DNA of 64,000 bases, taken from NCBI RefSeq assembly GCF_016656965.1, contig NZ_CP067977.1, positions 2,709,501 to 2,773,500 on the forward strand, in the 5' to 3' direction. Shown one piece after another: positions 19,506 to 27,535 of the stretch. The position numbers were made by a program, and so were the translations under genes. This stretch comes from Brevundimonas vitisensis (GTDB lineage Bacteria; Pseudomonadota; Alphaproteobacteria; Caulobacterales; Caulobacteraceae). Under the pieces are notes generated by a model. That model was not told where the DNA came from, searched no databases, and saw only the letters and a list, made by a program, of their open reading frames with translations. How positions within the stretch are numbered: the stretch's first letter is position 1; each line of letters opens with the position of its first letter.

Positions 19506-20293
19506 CAGCCTTTCACCTGGGCCGAAACCGACAGCATTTCGTCGGCGGTGCTGATCACCTTGGAGTTCATTTCATAGGCACGCTGGGCGATGATCAGGGC
19601 GCTGATCTCGGCCACGGCGTCGACGTTGGACGCTTCGGTATAGCCTTGCAGCAGCTGGCCGAAGCCGGGCTCGCCGGGGGCGGCAACGCTGGCCGGGCCG
19701 GACGCTGCGGTTTCCAGCAACAGGTTGTCGCCGATGGCTTCCAAGCCCGCCTCATTGAAGAAGGTGGCGATTTCCAGCTGTCCGACCACGGCCGGCTCGG
19801 TCGCGCCGTCGGTGATCACCTGAACCTGACCCGACTTGGAGATGGAGACGTCGACGGCGTCCTGCGGGATGGTGATGGCCGGCTCGATCGCATAGCCGTC
19901 CTCGGTGACCAGGGTCCCTTCGCCATTGACCGAGAAATTGCCCGCGCGAGTGTATCCCAGCTCGCCGGACGGCAGGGTGATCTGGAAATAGCCCTTGCCG
20001 TCGACGGCCAGGTCCAGCCGGTTGCCGGTCTGGGTCGGGGTGCCCTGTTCGGTAATGCGATAGACGCTGCCTGCCTTGACGCCCGCACCGATCTGGATGC
20101 CGGTCGGCACCACCGTGCCCTGGCTGGACGACTGGGCCCCCATGCGTTCGACGTTCTGGTACAGCAGGTCCTGGAACTCGGCCCGCTGCCGCTTGAACCC
20201 GACCGTGTTCATGTTGGCGATGTTGTTCGAGATAACCTCGACGTTCAGCTGCTGGGCAGCCATGCCGGAGGCGGCCGTACGAAGTGCGCGCAT
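19505..20293 (-). CDS. flgG: Flagellar basal-body distal rod protein FlgG
   Basis: FlgG builds the distal rod. The 262-aa protein starts MRALRTAASGMAAQQLNVEV and has the rod signature VISNNIANMNTVGFKRQRAEF near residues 20-40, written here as NNIANMNTVGFKRQ. The C-terminal YTEASNVDAVAEISALI and RAYEMNSKVISTADEML segments match the axial-protein family. It follows flgF by 14 bases. Confidence 0.97.
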   Translation of the reverse strand: MRALRTAASGMAAQQLNVEVISNNIANMNTVGFKRQRAEFQDLLYQNVERMGAQSSSQGTVVPTGIQIGAGVKAGSVYRITEQGTPTQTGNRLDLAVDGKGYFQITLPSGELGYTRAGNFSVNGEGTLVTEDGYAIEPAITIPQDAVDVSISKSGQVQVITDGATEPAVVGQLEIATFFNEAGLEAIGDNLLLETAASGPASVAAPGEPGFGQLLQGYTEASNVDAVAEISALIIAQRAYEMNSKVISTADEMLSVSAQVKG

Positions 20294-20307
20294 GAGTCTG
20301 TGCTCCC

Positions 20308-21045
20308 TTAGTTCACCCGCCCGAGGCGCTCGACGGCGCGCTTGGACAGGTCGGTCGATTGTTCGATCAGCTTGGTGATCCGCTCATAGGCACGGGAGAT
20401 CTCGATCAGATTGGTGATCTCCAGGATCGGATTGACGTTGGACCCCTCCAGCATGCCCTGACGCACGCGGGCGTCGGTGGCCTCCATCGGCTGAGCGTTG
20501 GAGGTGTTGCGGTAGAGGCCGTCGCCGCCCTTCTCGAGCACGGACAGGGTCTCAAAGCGCACGACGCTGAGGCGGCCGACGGGTTGGCCGTTCTGGCTGA
20601 TCGAGCCGTCCGGAGAGACCGAGACGGCGCCCAGGGCAGGGTCGAGGATGATCTCGCCGCCATCGGCCAGCACCGGCAGGCCGCCCTGGGTCGTCAGCCG
20701 GCCTTCAGGATCCAGGGTGAAGGCCCCGTCGCGCGTATAGGCTTCGCCCGCACCGTCCTGAAGGCTGAAGAACGCCCCTTCGCCCTCGATGGCAAAGTCC
20801 AGGGTGCGCCCCGTTTGCTGCAGCGCGCCTTGGCCGTAGTCGCGACCGACCCCCGTATCCATGACGAAGCTGACGCTGGGGCGCACGTTGTCGTTTCGAG
20901 CGCGCGCCCCGACCTCCGTGCCGACCATCAGCTGCTCGACCTTGAATCCGGTCGTGTCGGCATTGGCGATGTTGTTCGCCACGATGTCCAGCTCGCGGCG
21001 CAGGGTCATCTGGCGGGACAGTCCGATGTAGGCGGCGTTTTCCAC
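20308..21045 (-). CDS. flgF: Flagellar basal-body proximal rod protein FlgF (GTG start)
   Basis: FlgF is a proximal rod protein of 245 aa. I chose the GTG at 21045 (protein MENAAYIGLSRQMTL) because AAGGAG lies 9 bases upstream and because the alternative ATG 16 codons earlier gives a non-family Arg-rich leader that overlaps the promoter. The rod signature is VANNIANADTTGFKVEQL. It is the first gene of the flgFGAH operon and lies 30 bases downstream of a sigma-54 promoter. Confidence 0.93.
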   Translation of the reverse strand: MENAAYIGLSRQMTLRRELDIVANNIANADTTGFKVEQLMVGTEVGARARNDNVRPSVSFVMDTGVGRDYGQGALQQTGRTLDFAIEGEGAFFSLQDGAGEAYTRDGAFTLDPEGRLTTQGGLPVLADGGEIILDPALGAVSVSPDGSISQNGQPVGRLSVVRFETLSVLEKGGDGLYRNTSNAQPMEATDARVRQGMLEGSNVNPILEITNLIEISRAYERITKLIEQSTDLSKRAVERLGRVN

Positions 21046-21075
21046 GGTCGGCGGGCTCCTTGGTCCAACCCGTCT

Positions 21076-21093
21076 TCGCAACGACCGTGCCAA
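21076..21093 (-). promoter_or_regulatory. Sigma-54 (-24/-12) promoter of the flgF operon
   Basis: The minus strand reads TTGGCACGGTCGTTGCGA, a near-perfect match to the sigma-54 consensus TGGCACG-N4-TTGC. It lies about 30 bases upstream of the flgF GTG. In Caulobacter, rod genes are late-class sigma-54 genes needing the activator FlbD, so the assignment fits established biology. Confidence 0.88.
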
Positions 21094-21166
21094 CAGGGTT
21101 AATCCCCGTGCGGCGGGGGTTTCAGGGGGGCGAACCCCCTTTGGACCCGGCAGGATTTGCCGGTTC

Positions 21167-21181
21167 TAAACGCGGCGTTAA
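21167..21181 (+). promoter_or_regulatory. CtrA-like box upstream of fliL
   Basis: TAAA-N7-TTAA, followed by CC, differs in one base from the CtrA consensus TTAA-N7-TTAA. It lies 46 bases upstream of the fliL start. The Caulobacter fliLM operon is a known CtrA-activated class II flagellar operon, which supports the reading. Confidence 0.6.
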
Positions 21182-21227
21182 CCAAACCCGGCTCTTGTGG
21201 ATGTTGTCGATTCCGGGGCGTGCGACC

Positions 21228-21866
21228 ATGCTGAAGCTGGGCAAGAAAAAATCGAAGGACGGGGAAGCAGGTCTTCCCGTGGTGGCCGAAGGCGCCGAAG
21301 GCGAGGCCGCGCCCGCGAAGAAAAAACTGCCGCTGCTGTTCATCGTCATCCCGGCGGCCCTGCTTGTTCTGGGCGGGGGAGGCGGGGCAGCCTTCTTCCT
21401 GATGCAGCCCAAGTCCGCCGCAGCCGAAGGCGCAGACGGTGAGCACGGCGAGGAAAAGGCCGGCGGCCACGGCAAGGAAGACAAAAAGGGCGGCGGCGGT
21501 CACGGGGCCAAGGAGGGGGAGGAAGACCCCACCCTGGGCAAGATCAGCGAGGGCCCCGACGGCGTCACCTTCTACACCCTGCCGGACATGGTGGTGAACC
21601 TGCAGGCCGGGGACGGGCGACCGACGCACCTGAAGCTGCGGCTGACGCTGGAAACGCACGACGCCGATGTCGCGCATCACCTGCAGGCCGAGATGCCGCG
21701 CATGCGCGACATGTTCCAGGGCTTCCTGCGCGAGCTTCGGCCTGAAGAACTGACCGGGTCCGCCTCCACCTTCCAGCTGCGGGCCGAAATCCTGCGCCGG
21801 GTCAATCTGATCGCAGCCCCCGGCAAGGTGGATGCGGTGCTGATCGAAGAAATGCTGGTTCAGTAA
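21228..21866 (+). CDS. fliL: Flagellar basal body-associated protein FliL
   Basis: FliL is a single-pass inner-membrane protein that stabilises the flagellar motor and stator. The 212-aa protein starts MLKLGKKKSKDGEAG; the cytoplasmic tail is followed by a transmembrane helix LPLLFIVIPAALLVLGGGGG at about residues 34-53 and a His/Gly/Lys/Glu-rich linker. The periplasmic FliL domain includes YTLPDMVVNLQAGDGRPTHL and ends in LIEEMLVQ. It overlaps fliM by one base (TAATG). Upstream in-frame codons are rejected because they cross the promoter region. Confidence 0.93.
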   Translation: MLKLGKKKSKDGEAGLPVVAEGAEGEAAPAKKKLPLLFIVIPAALLVLGGGGGAAFFLMQPKSAAAEGADGEHGEEKAGGHGKEDKKGGGGHGAKEGEEDPTLGKISEGPDGVTFYTLPDMVVNLQAGDGRPTHLKLRLTLETHDADVAHHLQAEMPRMRDMFQGFLRELRPEELTGSASTFQLRAEILRRVNLIAAPGKVDAVLIEEMLVQ

Positions 21867-22927
21867 TGACCGATGCCGCCTTTGCCGATGGTGAGGCCGA
21901 TCCGTTCGGCGCCCTGAGCGAGGATCGCGGCTCGGCCATGCCCGAGCGGGTCCTGAACCAGGACGAGATCGACAGTCTGCTGGGCTTTGACCTGGGGGAC
22001 GACGACGGGTCGGAGCGCAGTGGCATCCGCGCCATCATCAACTCGGCGCTGGTGTCGTACGAGCGACTGCCCATGCTGGAAATCGTATTCGACCGCCTGG
22101 TGCGGTTGATGACGACCAGCCTGCGCAACTTCACCTCGGACAATGTCGAGGTGAGCCTGGACAACATCTCTTCGATCCGGTTCGGCGACTATCTGAACTC
22201 GATCCCCCTGCCGGCGATCCTGGCGGTGTTTCGAGCTGAGGAGCTGGACAACTATGGCCTGCTCACGGTCGATTCCAACCTGATCTACTCGATCGTTGAT
22301 GTGCTGCTGGGCGGACGGCGCGGCACGGCGGCGCTGCGGATCGAGGGTCGGCCCTATACCACGATCGAGCGGGTGCTGGTCCAGCGGATGGTCGAGGTGG
22401 TGCTGAACGACGCCCGTCAGGCGTTCGAGCCGCTGACTCCTGTCCATTTCAACTTGGACCGGCTGGAAACCAATCCACGCTTTGCCGCCATCGCGCGCCC
22501 GGCCAACGCGGCCATCCTGGTGAAGCTGCGGATCGATATGGAAGACCGGGGTGGGCGCATCGAGCTGCTGCTGCCCTATGCGACGCTGGAGCCGATCCGC
22601 AAGATGCTGCTGCAGCAGTTCATGGGCGAGAAGTTCGGGCGCGACAACATCTGGGAAGGCCACCTGGCCACCGAGCTCTGGACCACCGATACCGAGGTCC
22701 GGGCCGTCCTGGATGAGCAGCAGGCGCCGCTGTCCACGGTGCTGAACCTCAAGGTCGGCGACACCCTGATGCTGAATGCGACGCCGGACTCAAATGTGTC
22801 CATCCGGGCAGGCGCGATCCCGCTGACGACAGGAAAGATGGGACGACGGGGCCAGCATATCGCTGTGCGGGTCGAAGAGCCGATCAACATTGACGCCGCC
22901 ACGCGCGTCGCTCGGGGGAAACGCTGA
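21866..22927 (+). CDS. fliM: Flagellar motor switch protein FliM
   Basis: FliM forms the C-ring and binds CheY-P. The 353-aa protein has the CheY-binding and EIDSLLG motif LNQDEIDSLLGFDLG near residue 33, the middle CheC-like domain with SSIRFGDYLNSIPLPAI, and the C-terminal SpoA domain with STVLNLKVGDTLMLNATPDS. It overlaps both neighbours by one base, showing tight coupling in fliL-fliM-DUF6468. Confidence 0.96.
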   Translation: MTDAAFADGEADPFGALSEDRGSAMPERVLNQDEIDSLLGFDLGDDDGSERSGIRAIINSALVSYERLPMLEIVFDRLVRLMTTSLRNFTSDNVEVSLDNISSIRFGDYLNSIPLPAILAVFRAEELDNYGLLTVDSNLIYSIVDVLLGGRRGTAALRIEGRPYTTIERVLVQRMVEVVLNDARQAFEPLTPVHFNLDRLETNPRFAAIARPANAAILVKLRIDMEDRGGRIELLLPYATLEPIRKMLLQQFMGEKFGRDNIWEGHLATELWTTDTEVRAVLDEQQAPLSTVLNLKVGDTLMLNATPDSNVSIRAGAIPLTTGKMGRRGQHIAVRVEEPINIDAATRVARGKR

Positions 22928-23535
22928 TGACGGGTGTGGTGCTCGATGCCGTGCTTATGCTGCTGCTGGTCGCGGCCCTGGCCTATGGGATTCGGCTGGA
23001 CCGGCGTTTGCGAACCCTGCGCGAGGGGCAACTGGCCTTCGCCGGTGCGGTCAATGAACTGAACGCTGCAGCCGGCCGGGCCGAGGCTGCGCTGGGATCG
23101 CTGCGTGCGGCCAGCGGCGAGACCGACATGCTGCACGACCGCATCCTGAAGGCTCGTGCCGTCAAGCAGGAGCTGGAGATGCTGATCGCGCGCGCTCCCT
23201 CTCTTCCTTCCCATCAGGGGGAGGGACGATCGCGCAGCGATCCGGGTGGGGAAGTCCGTAAGACGGAGTCTGGACCTTTGTATTCCACCCCGGCCGACGC
23301 TTCGCGTCAGCCGATTCTCCCCATGACGGGGAGGGAGGATGAAGACGCGGAGCGGGCCCTGCGGATGGCGGCCCTGGCGGCGCGGATCCAGGGCGATTTG
23401 AAGCCGTCCGCACCGGTGGCCGCTGCGCCGGCGTCGCAATCGGCCTTCCCTCAACTGCGGGCTGCTAACCAAGCTGCGCAAGAGAGCCTTAGCCGGGCGC
23501 GGCGCAATCTGGATGCCGACCTTTTTGCGGCCTGA
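22927..23535 (+). CDS. DUF6468-type flagellar-locus protein carrying an in-frame palindromic repeat
   Basis: This 202-aa protein begins MTGVVLDAVLMLLLVAALAYG, one N-terminal membrane helix, followed by a basic stretch (RLDRRLRTLREGQ) and a coiled-coil-like segment to about residue 88. This matches the small DUF6468 proteins found after fliM in Caulobacterales, function unknown. Residues 90-138 are encoded by a palindromic repeat element (23195-23339) and read as low-complexity APSLPSHQGEGRSRSD-type sequence unlike the flanks. After it the normal Ala-rich family tail resumes (ALRMAALAARIQGDL to the end). The repeat has not broken the frame. Confidence 0.85.
   Translation: MTGVVLDAVLMLLLVAALAYGIRLDRRLRTLREGQLAFAGAVNELNAAAGRAEAALGSLRAASGETDMLHDRILKARAVKQELEMLIARAPSLPSHQGEGRSRSDPGGEVRKTESGPLYSTPADASRQPILPMTGREDEDAERALRMAALAARIQGDLKPSAPVAAAPASQSAFPQLRAANQAAQESLSRARRNLDADLFAA
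23195..23339. repeat. Palindromic repeat element inserted inside a coding sequence
   Basis: The left end CTCCCTCTCTTCCTTCCC and the right end GACGGGGAGGGAGG are inverted copies, with inner hairpins ATCGCGCAGCGAT and GACGCTTCGCGTC and the mirrored CCGGGTGGGG / CCACCCCGG. It is a relative of the intergenic elements at 17877 and 61226 but not the same subtype. It is about 145 bp, with uncertain borders, and is fully open in the reading frame of the host gene. Confidence 0.8.
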
Positions 23536-23572
23536 CGTTCGGCCCTCAAGCTGACACTGGACTGATGAGACG

Positions 23573-24484
23573 ATGAGCAAGCTGCCCCGCCTTCTGCCCC
23601 TGATCGCCATCGCCATCGGCGGGGTGGTCCTGGTTCGTGCTGTCGGTGTGGCACCGGGTCTGTTCCAGGGCGCGGTGGCCTGGGCCGAGGAGGCGGTCCC
23701 GGCCGAAGCCGCCGCGACGCCCGCTGCCGCAGCGGTCTGTGCCCTGACGCCCGAGCAGTTGGCGGATCAGGCCGGGATCTCGCCTGCGGAACTGCAGATC
23801 ATCCAGTCGCTGTCCTCGCGTCGCGGTGAGCTGGACGCACGTGACGCCGATTTCGCAACCATGCTGCCGCTCATGGTCGCGGCCGAACAAAAACTGGACG
23901 CCAAGATCGCAGCCCTCGCCGCGATAAAGGGCGAGGTGGAAACCCTTCTGGGTCAGGTCGACGAACGCGAGCAGGCCGAGATTGACCGGCTGGTGTCCGT
24001 CTATTCGGCGATGCGGCCCCGCGAGGCTGCGGCAGTCTTTGTGACCCTGGACGATTCGGTGCGCCTGCCGGTGGCGGCGGCCATGCGGCCCCGCGCCCTG
24101 GCCGCCATCCTGGCTCAGATGCCCCCGGCCGCCGCGCGCGAACTGACCGAGAAACTGGCAAGCCGGTATCAGGCGCAAGCCCTGGCAGCACGTGCCGCCG
24201 TCGCCGGGGGTGATGCCCCGGCACCGGCACCGGCACCGACCAGCACGGCTGCGGCGACCCCTGCTGCTGGCGCGGCGACGGCGACACCCGCAGCGAACCG
24301 GCCGGCGGCAAGCCGCCCCGCTGCTCGGCCTGCGGCCCGTCCGGCAGCCCGCCCCGCCGCCCGCCCGGCCGCTCAGACGCCCCGTCCAGCCACGCCCACG
24401 GCACAGACCCCGGCCCCCTCGGCCACCCCGCCGGCATCGGCCCCCCGGCCGGCATCCAGCCAGCCTCGCCAGTCGGTGCAGTAG
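23573..24484 (+). CDS. MotE-like flagellar protein with RPAA-repeat tail
   Basis: This 303-aa protein has an N-terminal signal/anchor (LLPLIAIAIGGVVLVRAVGV), then an exported coiled-coil region with CALTPEQLADQAG and ELQIIQSLSSRRGELDARD. A MgtE_N-like helical domain follows (SVYSAMRPREAAAVFVTLDD and AAILAQMPPAAARELTEKL), as in MotE/MotC-type periplasmic chaperones of alphaproteobacteria. From residue 208 to the end it is Pro/Ala/Thr-rich with four tandem RPAA units. It follows the DUF6468 gene by 37 bases and probably belongs to the fliL operon. A MotE role is inferred from domain and context. Confidence 0.78.
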   Translation: MSKLPRLLPLIAIAIGGVVLVRAVGVAPGLFQGAVAWAEEAVPAEAAATPAAAAVCALTPEQLADQAGISPAELQIIQSLSSRRGELDARDADFATMLPLMVAAEQKLDAKIAALAAIKGEVETLLGQVDEREQAEIDRLVSVYSAMRPREAAAVFVTLDDSVRLPVAAAMRPRALAAILAQMPPAAARELTEKLASRYQAQALAARAAVAGGDAPAPAPAPTSTAAATPAAGAATATPAANRPAASRPAARPAARPAARPAARPAAQTPRPATPTAQTPAPSATPPASAPRPASSQPRQSVQ

Positions 24485-24565
24485 CCAAGCGCCGCCCACC
24501 ATTGGCAGGGGCGACGCGGACAGGTATCACCGCCTCCTTCTGTTTCGTCTCGAAGTGCCCTGCTC

Positions 24566-24805
24566 ATGACCGATACTCTGCCAGACCGCCTGTCGGTCGA
24601 TCCCGACAGCCCCTTCCACGATGCCGAGGTGCTGGCCCGCGATATCGGCGTGCGGTTCAAGGGCGAGGAAAAGACCAATGTCGAGGAGTACTGCGTCTCC
24701 GAAGGCTGGGTTCGGCTGGCGGTCGGCAAGCGGGTGGACCGTCGCGGCAAGGCCCTGACGGTTAAGCTGCAGGGGACGGTGGAGCCCTACTTCAAACAGG
24801 GCTGA
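24566..24805 (+). CDS. DUF3297 family protein
   Basis: This 79-aa cytoplasmic protein begins MTDTLPDRLSVDPDSPFHD and contains the family block GVRFKGEEKTNVEEYCVSEG followed by WVRLAVGKRVDRRGK and the end VEPYFKQG. It matches the DUF3297 family closely in size and sequence. No function is established. It stands alone between the motE-like gene and the M28 peptidase gene. A CCGTTC-TGCC-GAACGG hairpin just after the gene has no T run. Confidence 0.9.
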   Translation: MTDTLPDRLSVDPDSPFHDAEVLARDIGVRFKGEEKTNVEEYCVSEGWVRLAVGKRVDRRGKALTVKLQGTVEPYFKQG

Positions 24806-24858
24806 ACGGCTCTGTCCGTTCTGCCGAACGGAATCGACAATCTATCGGAGTGATCGCC

Positions 24859-26295
24859 TTGTCCCTGCTGCGTCCGTCGGCGAGCCGCCTTGCCGTGAGT
24901 GCCTTGGCCATGGCGTTCCTGATGTCAGCGCCGGCCTGGGCGCAGGACGAGGCGACGATCGTCCATGCCGAGGCGCTGCGTGACCGGGCCATGGCCGGAA
25001 ACCAGGCCCTGGCCATCGTCACCGACATTACCACCCGGTTCGGTCCGCGTCCGGCGGGGTCGGAGGCCGAGCAGGCCGCCGCCGCCTGGGCTGCGGACTA
25101 TATGCGGGCCAACGGGTTCCAGAACGTCCGCATCGAGACCTTCCCGCTGATCGGCTGGGAGCGCGGCGAGCAGGGCGGAGCCATCACAGGACCCCGGCCG
25201 CAGCCGCTGGTCGTGGCGGCTCTTGGCCACTCTCCAGCCACCCCCGCAGAAGGTGTGGAGGCCCAGGTCGTGCGGTTTACGTCGCTGGAGGCCCTTCAGG
25301 CGGCACCAGAGACGGCGGTTCGCGGCAAGATCGTCTTCATCGACATGGGCCAGATGCGTCCCATGCAGGACGGCTCGGGCTATGGTCCTCAGACCCGCGT
25401 GCGGGGCGGGGCCCCCGCCGTGGCGGCGGCCAAGGGGGCTGTGGCCTTCATCATGCGCTCGGCCGGGACCGATGAAGACCGAATGCCGCATACCGGCACC
25501 ACGCGTTATGTCGAGGGGCGACCGACCCTGCCATCCTTTGCGTTGTCGGCCCCGGATGCGGATCAGCTCAGCCGACTGATCGTCATGGGAGAACCGGTCA
25601 CGGTGCGGCTGTTTTCGAGCGCCCGGACCTATGAGACGACGTCGCAGAATGTGATGGGCGATCTGCCGGGTCGGACGCGGCCGAACGAGATCATCGTGCT
25701 GGGCTCGCATCTGGACAGCTGGGATCTGGGTACCGGCGCGGTCGACGACGCGGCGGGCGGGGCCATCACCCTTGCGGCGGCCCTGACGATCCAGGCGGGC
25801 GGACGTCGACCTGCGCGCACCCTTCGCGTCATCCTGTACGGATCAGAGGAGGTGGCCCAGCCCACGGCTGCGACCGGCGACGGCGGCGGTGTCTATGTGC
25901 GCAACCTGGGCGAGGCGGTGGCCGACCATGTGGTGGCGGGCGAAAGCGATTTCGGCGCGGACCGGGTGTATGCGCTACGTCTGCCGCCCGGTGCGCAAGG
26001 ATCGGCGTTCCAGCAGGCGGCCACCCGGGTGCTGTACCCGATCGGCGTTCTGGCCTCCAACACGCCCGAACTGAGCGGCGGCGTCGACATCGGCCCTCTG
26101 GCCCGGGCCGGTGTTCCGGTATTCACCCTGGCGCAGGACGGGACGCGGTATTTTGATCTGCACCACACAGCCAACGATACCCTGGACAAGATCGACCCGG
26201 ATCAGCTGACCCAGAACGTCGCGGCCTGGGCTGGGCTGATCTGGCTGATCGCCGATTCTGAGGTGGATTTCCGGGCTATGCGACCGGCCGAATAG
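24859..26295 (+). CDS. Secreted M28-family metallopeptidase (probable TTG start)
   Basis: This exported zinc peptidase is 478 aa. The TTG at 24859 is preferred over the GTG at 24850 because CGGAG lies 8 bases upstream of the TTG, while the GTG overlaps that Shine-Dalgarno. The signal peptide MSLLRPSASRLAVSALAMAF ends near AWAQ. A PA-like insert (residues about 115-220) precedes the catalytic domain, where metal ligands are GSHLDSWDLGTGAVDDAAGG, GSEEVAQ, GESDFG and the final HHTANDTLDKID. It is likely an aminopeptidase or carboxypeptidase acting on peptides in the periplasm. Confidence 0.9.
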   Translation: MSLLRPSASRLAVSALAMAFLMSAPAWAQDEATIVHAEALRDRAMAGNQALAIVTDITTRFGPRPAGSEAEQAAAAWAADYMRANGFQNVRIETFPLIGWERGEQGGAITGPRPQPLVVAALGHSPATPAEGVEAQVVRFTSLEALQAAPETAVRGKIVFIDMGQMRPMQDGSGYGPQTRVRGGAPAVAAAKGAVAFIMRSAGTDEDRMPHTGTTRYVEGRPTLPSFALSAPDADQLSRLIVMGEPVTVRLFSSARTYETTSQNVMGDLPGRTRPNEIIVLGSHLDSWDLGTGAVDDAAGGAITLAAALTIQAGGRRPARTLRVILYGSEEVAQPTAATGDGGGVYVRNLGEAVADHVVAGESDFGADRVYALRLPPGAQGSAFQQAATRVLYPIGVLASNTPELSGGVDIGPLARAGVPVFTLAQDGTRYFDLHHTANDTLDKIDPDQLTQNVAAWAGLIWLIADSEVDFRAMRPAE

Positions 26296-26306
26296 CCCAG
26301 CCCGCC

Positions 26307-26702
26307 CTAGCCCAGCACGAAGCGCACCGTCTGGCGGCCACGCGCGCCGATCATGTCGGCGTGCAGCACCGGATCATAGCGGTAGCGGTCCACCAGGCGC
26401 AGGGCGGCCGCCCCAAAGCCGGACCCAACCGGGCTTTCCTGAATGATCTGGCAATCGCCTATGCGGCCGGTGTCCAGGAAGACGCAGTCCAGGACGGCAT
26501 ACCCCTCAAGTTCCTGTTGCATGGCGGCAGGCGGATAGACGTCCAGAAGATCGCGACCGCCGGGGGTGGCCAGCCATCGGAACGTCTCGCCATTGGCCTG
26601 GGTAAAGCCGCTTGGAACCACTACATCCGACCGGATTGCCGGGTTTGTCGTGCAGGCGGTCAGGGCCGCCAAGGCGGCAACGGTCATCGCAATATGTCGC
26701 AT
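26307..26702 (-). CDS. Small lipoprotein with TonB C-terminal-like fold
   Basis: This 131-aa protein has a lipoprotein signal with LAALTAC (Cys17). The mature part has a region, EGYAVLDCVFLDTGRIGDCQII followed by GFGAAALRLVDRYRYDP, that resembles the C-terminal domain of TonB energy transducers (here quoted in parts: VLDCVFLDTGRIGDC, AALRLVDRYRYDP). There is no TonB membrane anchor or Pro-rich linker. It converges with the M28 gene, with 11 bases between stops. A role in envelope processes is only inferred. Confidence 0.75.
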   Translation of the reverse strand: MRHIAMTVAALAALTACTTNPAIRSDVVVPSGFTQANGETFRWLATPGGRDLLDVYPPAAMQQELEGYAVLDCVFLDTGRIGDCQIIQESPVGSGFGAAALRLVDRYRYDPVLHADMIGARGRQTVRFVLG

Positions 26703-26799
26703 TGGGCGTCTCCTTGAGCGGATTGAACCCCTGAAATTGCTGCTGGTTCAGCGCAGCCTCTAGCACGCGGCGGCGCACCGCTTTAGGTCTGGTGCAGCC

Positions 26800-26884
26800 G
26801 CGAGCGTGGCGAAACTGGTAGACGCAAGGGACTTAAAATCCCTCGGCCTCGGTCATGCGGGTTCGATCCCCGCCGCTCGCACCA
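26800..26884 (+). tRNA. tRNA-Leu, anticodon UAA
   Basis: The acceptor stem is GCGAGCG with CGCTCGC, the anticodon arm is AGGGA-CTTAAAA-TCCCT with anticodon TAA, and the T arm contains GGTTCGATCCC. A long variable arm (CGGCCTCGGTCATG region) marks it as a class II tRNA, and CCA is encoded at the end. It reads UUA/UUG leucine codons. Confidence 0.96.
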
Positions 26885-26905
26885 CCGCCCGAAGGCCTGC
26901 GGGCT

Positions 26906-27475
26906 TCAGAGACCCGGGAGCTTGATACCGCCCGAGCGGCGCGGGGCGATGACGATGGCCGTCTCGGCACCGGTCAGGGCGCGCAGACGTTCGGCCTCGG
27001 TGGTGGCGTCGATGGTGACGGCACCCTGTGCACCCGGCGTCGTCGTGGCCGCCTGGCTGGCGCTGTCGTCGCGCCGCCAGAACATGACCCGATCAGCCCA
27101 GTTCTCATCCTTGTGCGCCAGGTCACCGAATTCGTCGTCGATGACATAGCGGGCCAGAGGATCGGCGCGTTCGGCACCGGCCTGAGCCACCAGAGCCTGT
27201 TCGCCCGGCGTGCGCGTGACGGCTTGGCGCTGACCCAGCAGAATCTGGCGGGCGGCGCTTTCGGGGGCCAGTTCCTGGGGCCGGGGCTGGCCGGGGGCCG
27301 GCGGACGCAGGCCGTATTCCGGCGGCAGCGACAGCGGGGCGGTGGATACGGTCAGGAACTCATCCGGCGTGATCTTGCTGAGGCCGATGCTTTGGCCAAA
27401 GCCGCCGCCACAGGCCGCCAGAGACGCGCTGGACAGGGTCAGCAGGGACAGGGTGGCAAGGCTGCGAATTCGCAT
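26906..27475 (-). CDS. DUF3035 / BamF-like outer-membrane lipoprotein
   Basis: This 189-aa protein starts MRIRSLATLSLLTLSSASLA with a lipobox LAAC (Cys22). The region SKITPDEFLTVSTAPLSLPPEYGLRPP is the DUF3035 signature (quoted as TPDEFLTVSTAPLSLPPEYG). In Caulobacter a lipoprotein of this type, BamF, is a subunit of the BAM outer-membrane assembly complex; I assign this by similarity of the motif, with moderate certainty. It lies 60 bases downstream of lspA on the same strand, fitting joint lipoprotein maturation and envelope assembly. Confidence 0.8.
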   Translation of the reverse strand: MRIRSLATLSLLTLSSASLAACGGGFGQSIGLSKITPDEFLTVSTAPLSLPPEYGLRPPAPGQPRPQELAPESAARQILLGQRQAVTRTPGEQALVAQAGAERADPLARYVIDDEFGDLAHKDENWADRVMFWRRDDSASQAATTTPGAQGAVTIDATTEAERLRALTGAETAIVIAPRRSGGIKLPGL

Positions 27476-27535
27476 GGGATCGGTCGGCTCCGAGAACGTG
27501 CGGCAGGGTGGGCACACACGGATGGGAAAGGGTGA

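Noticed and set aside
24818..24833. CCGTTC-TGCC-GAACGG hairpin after DUF3297 as a terminator
   Set aside because: No T run follows and the stem is only 6 bp.
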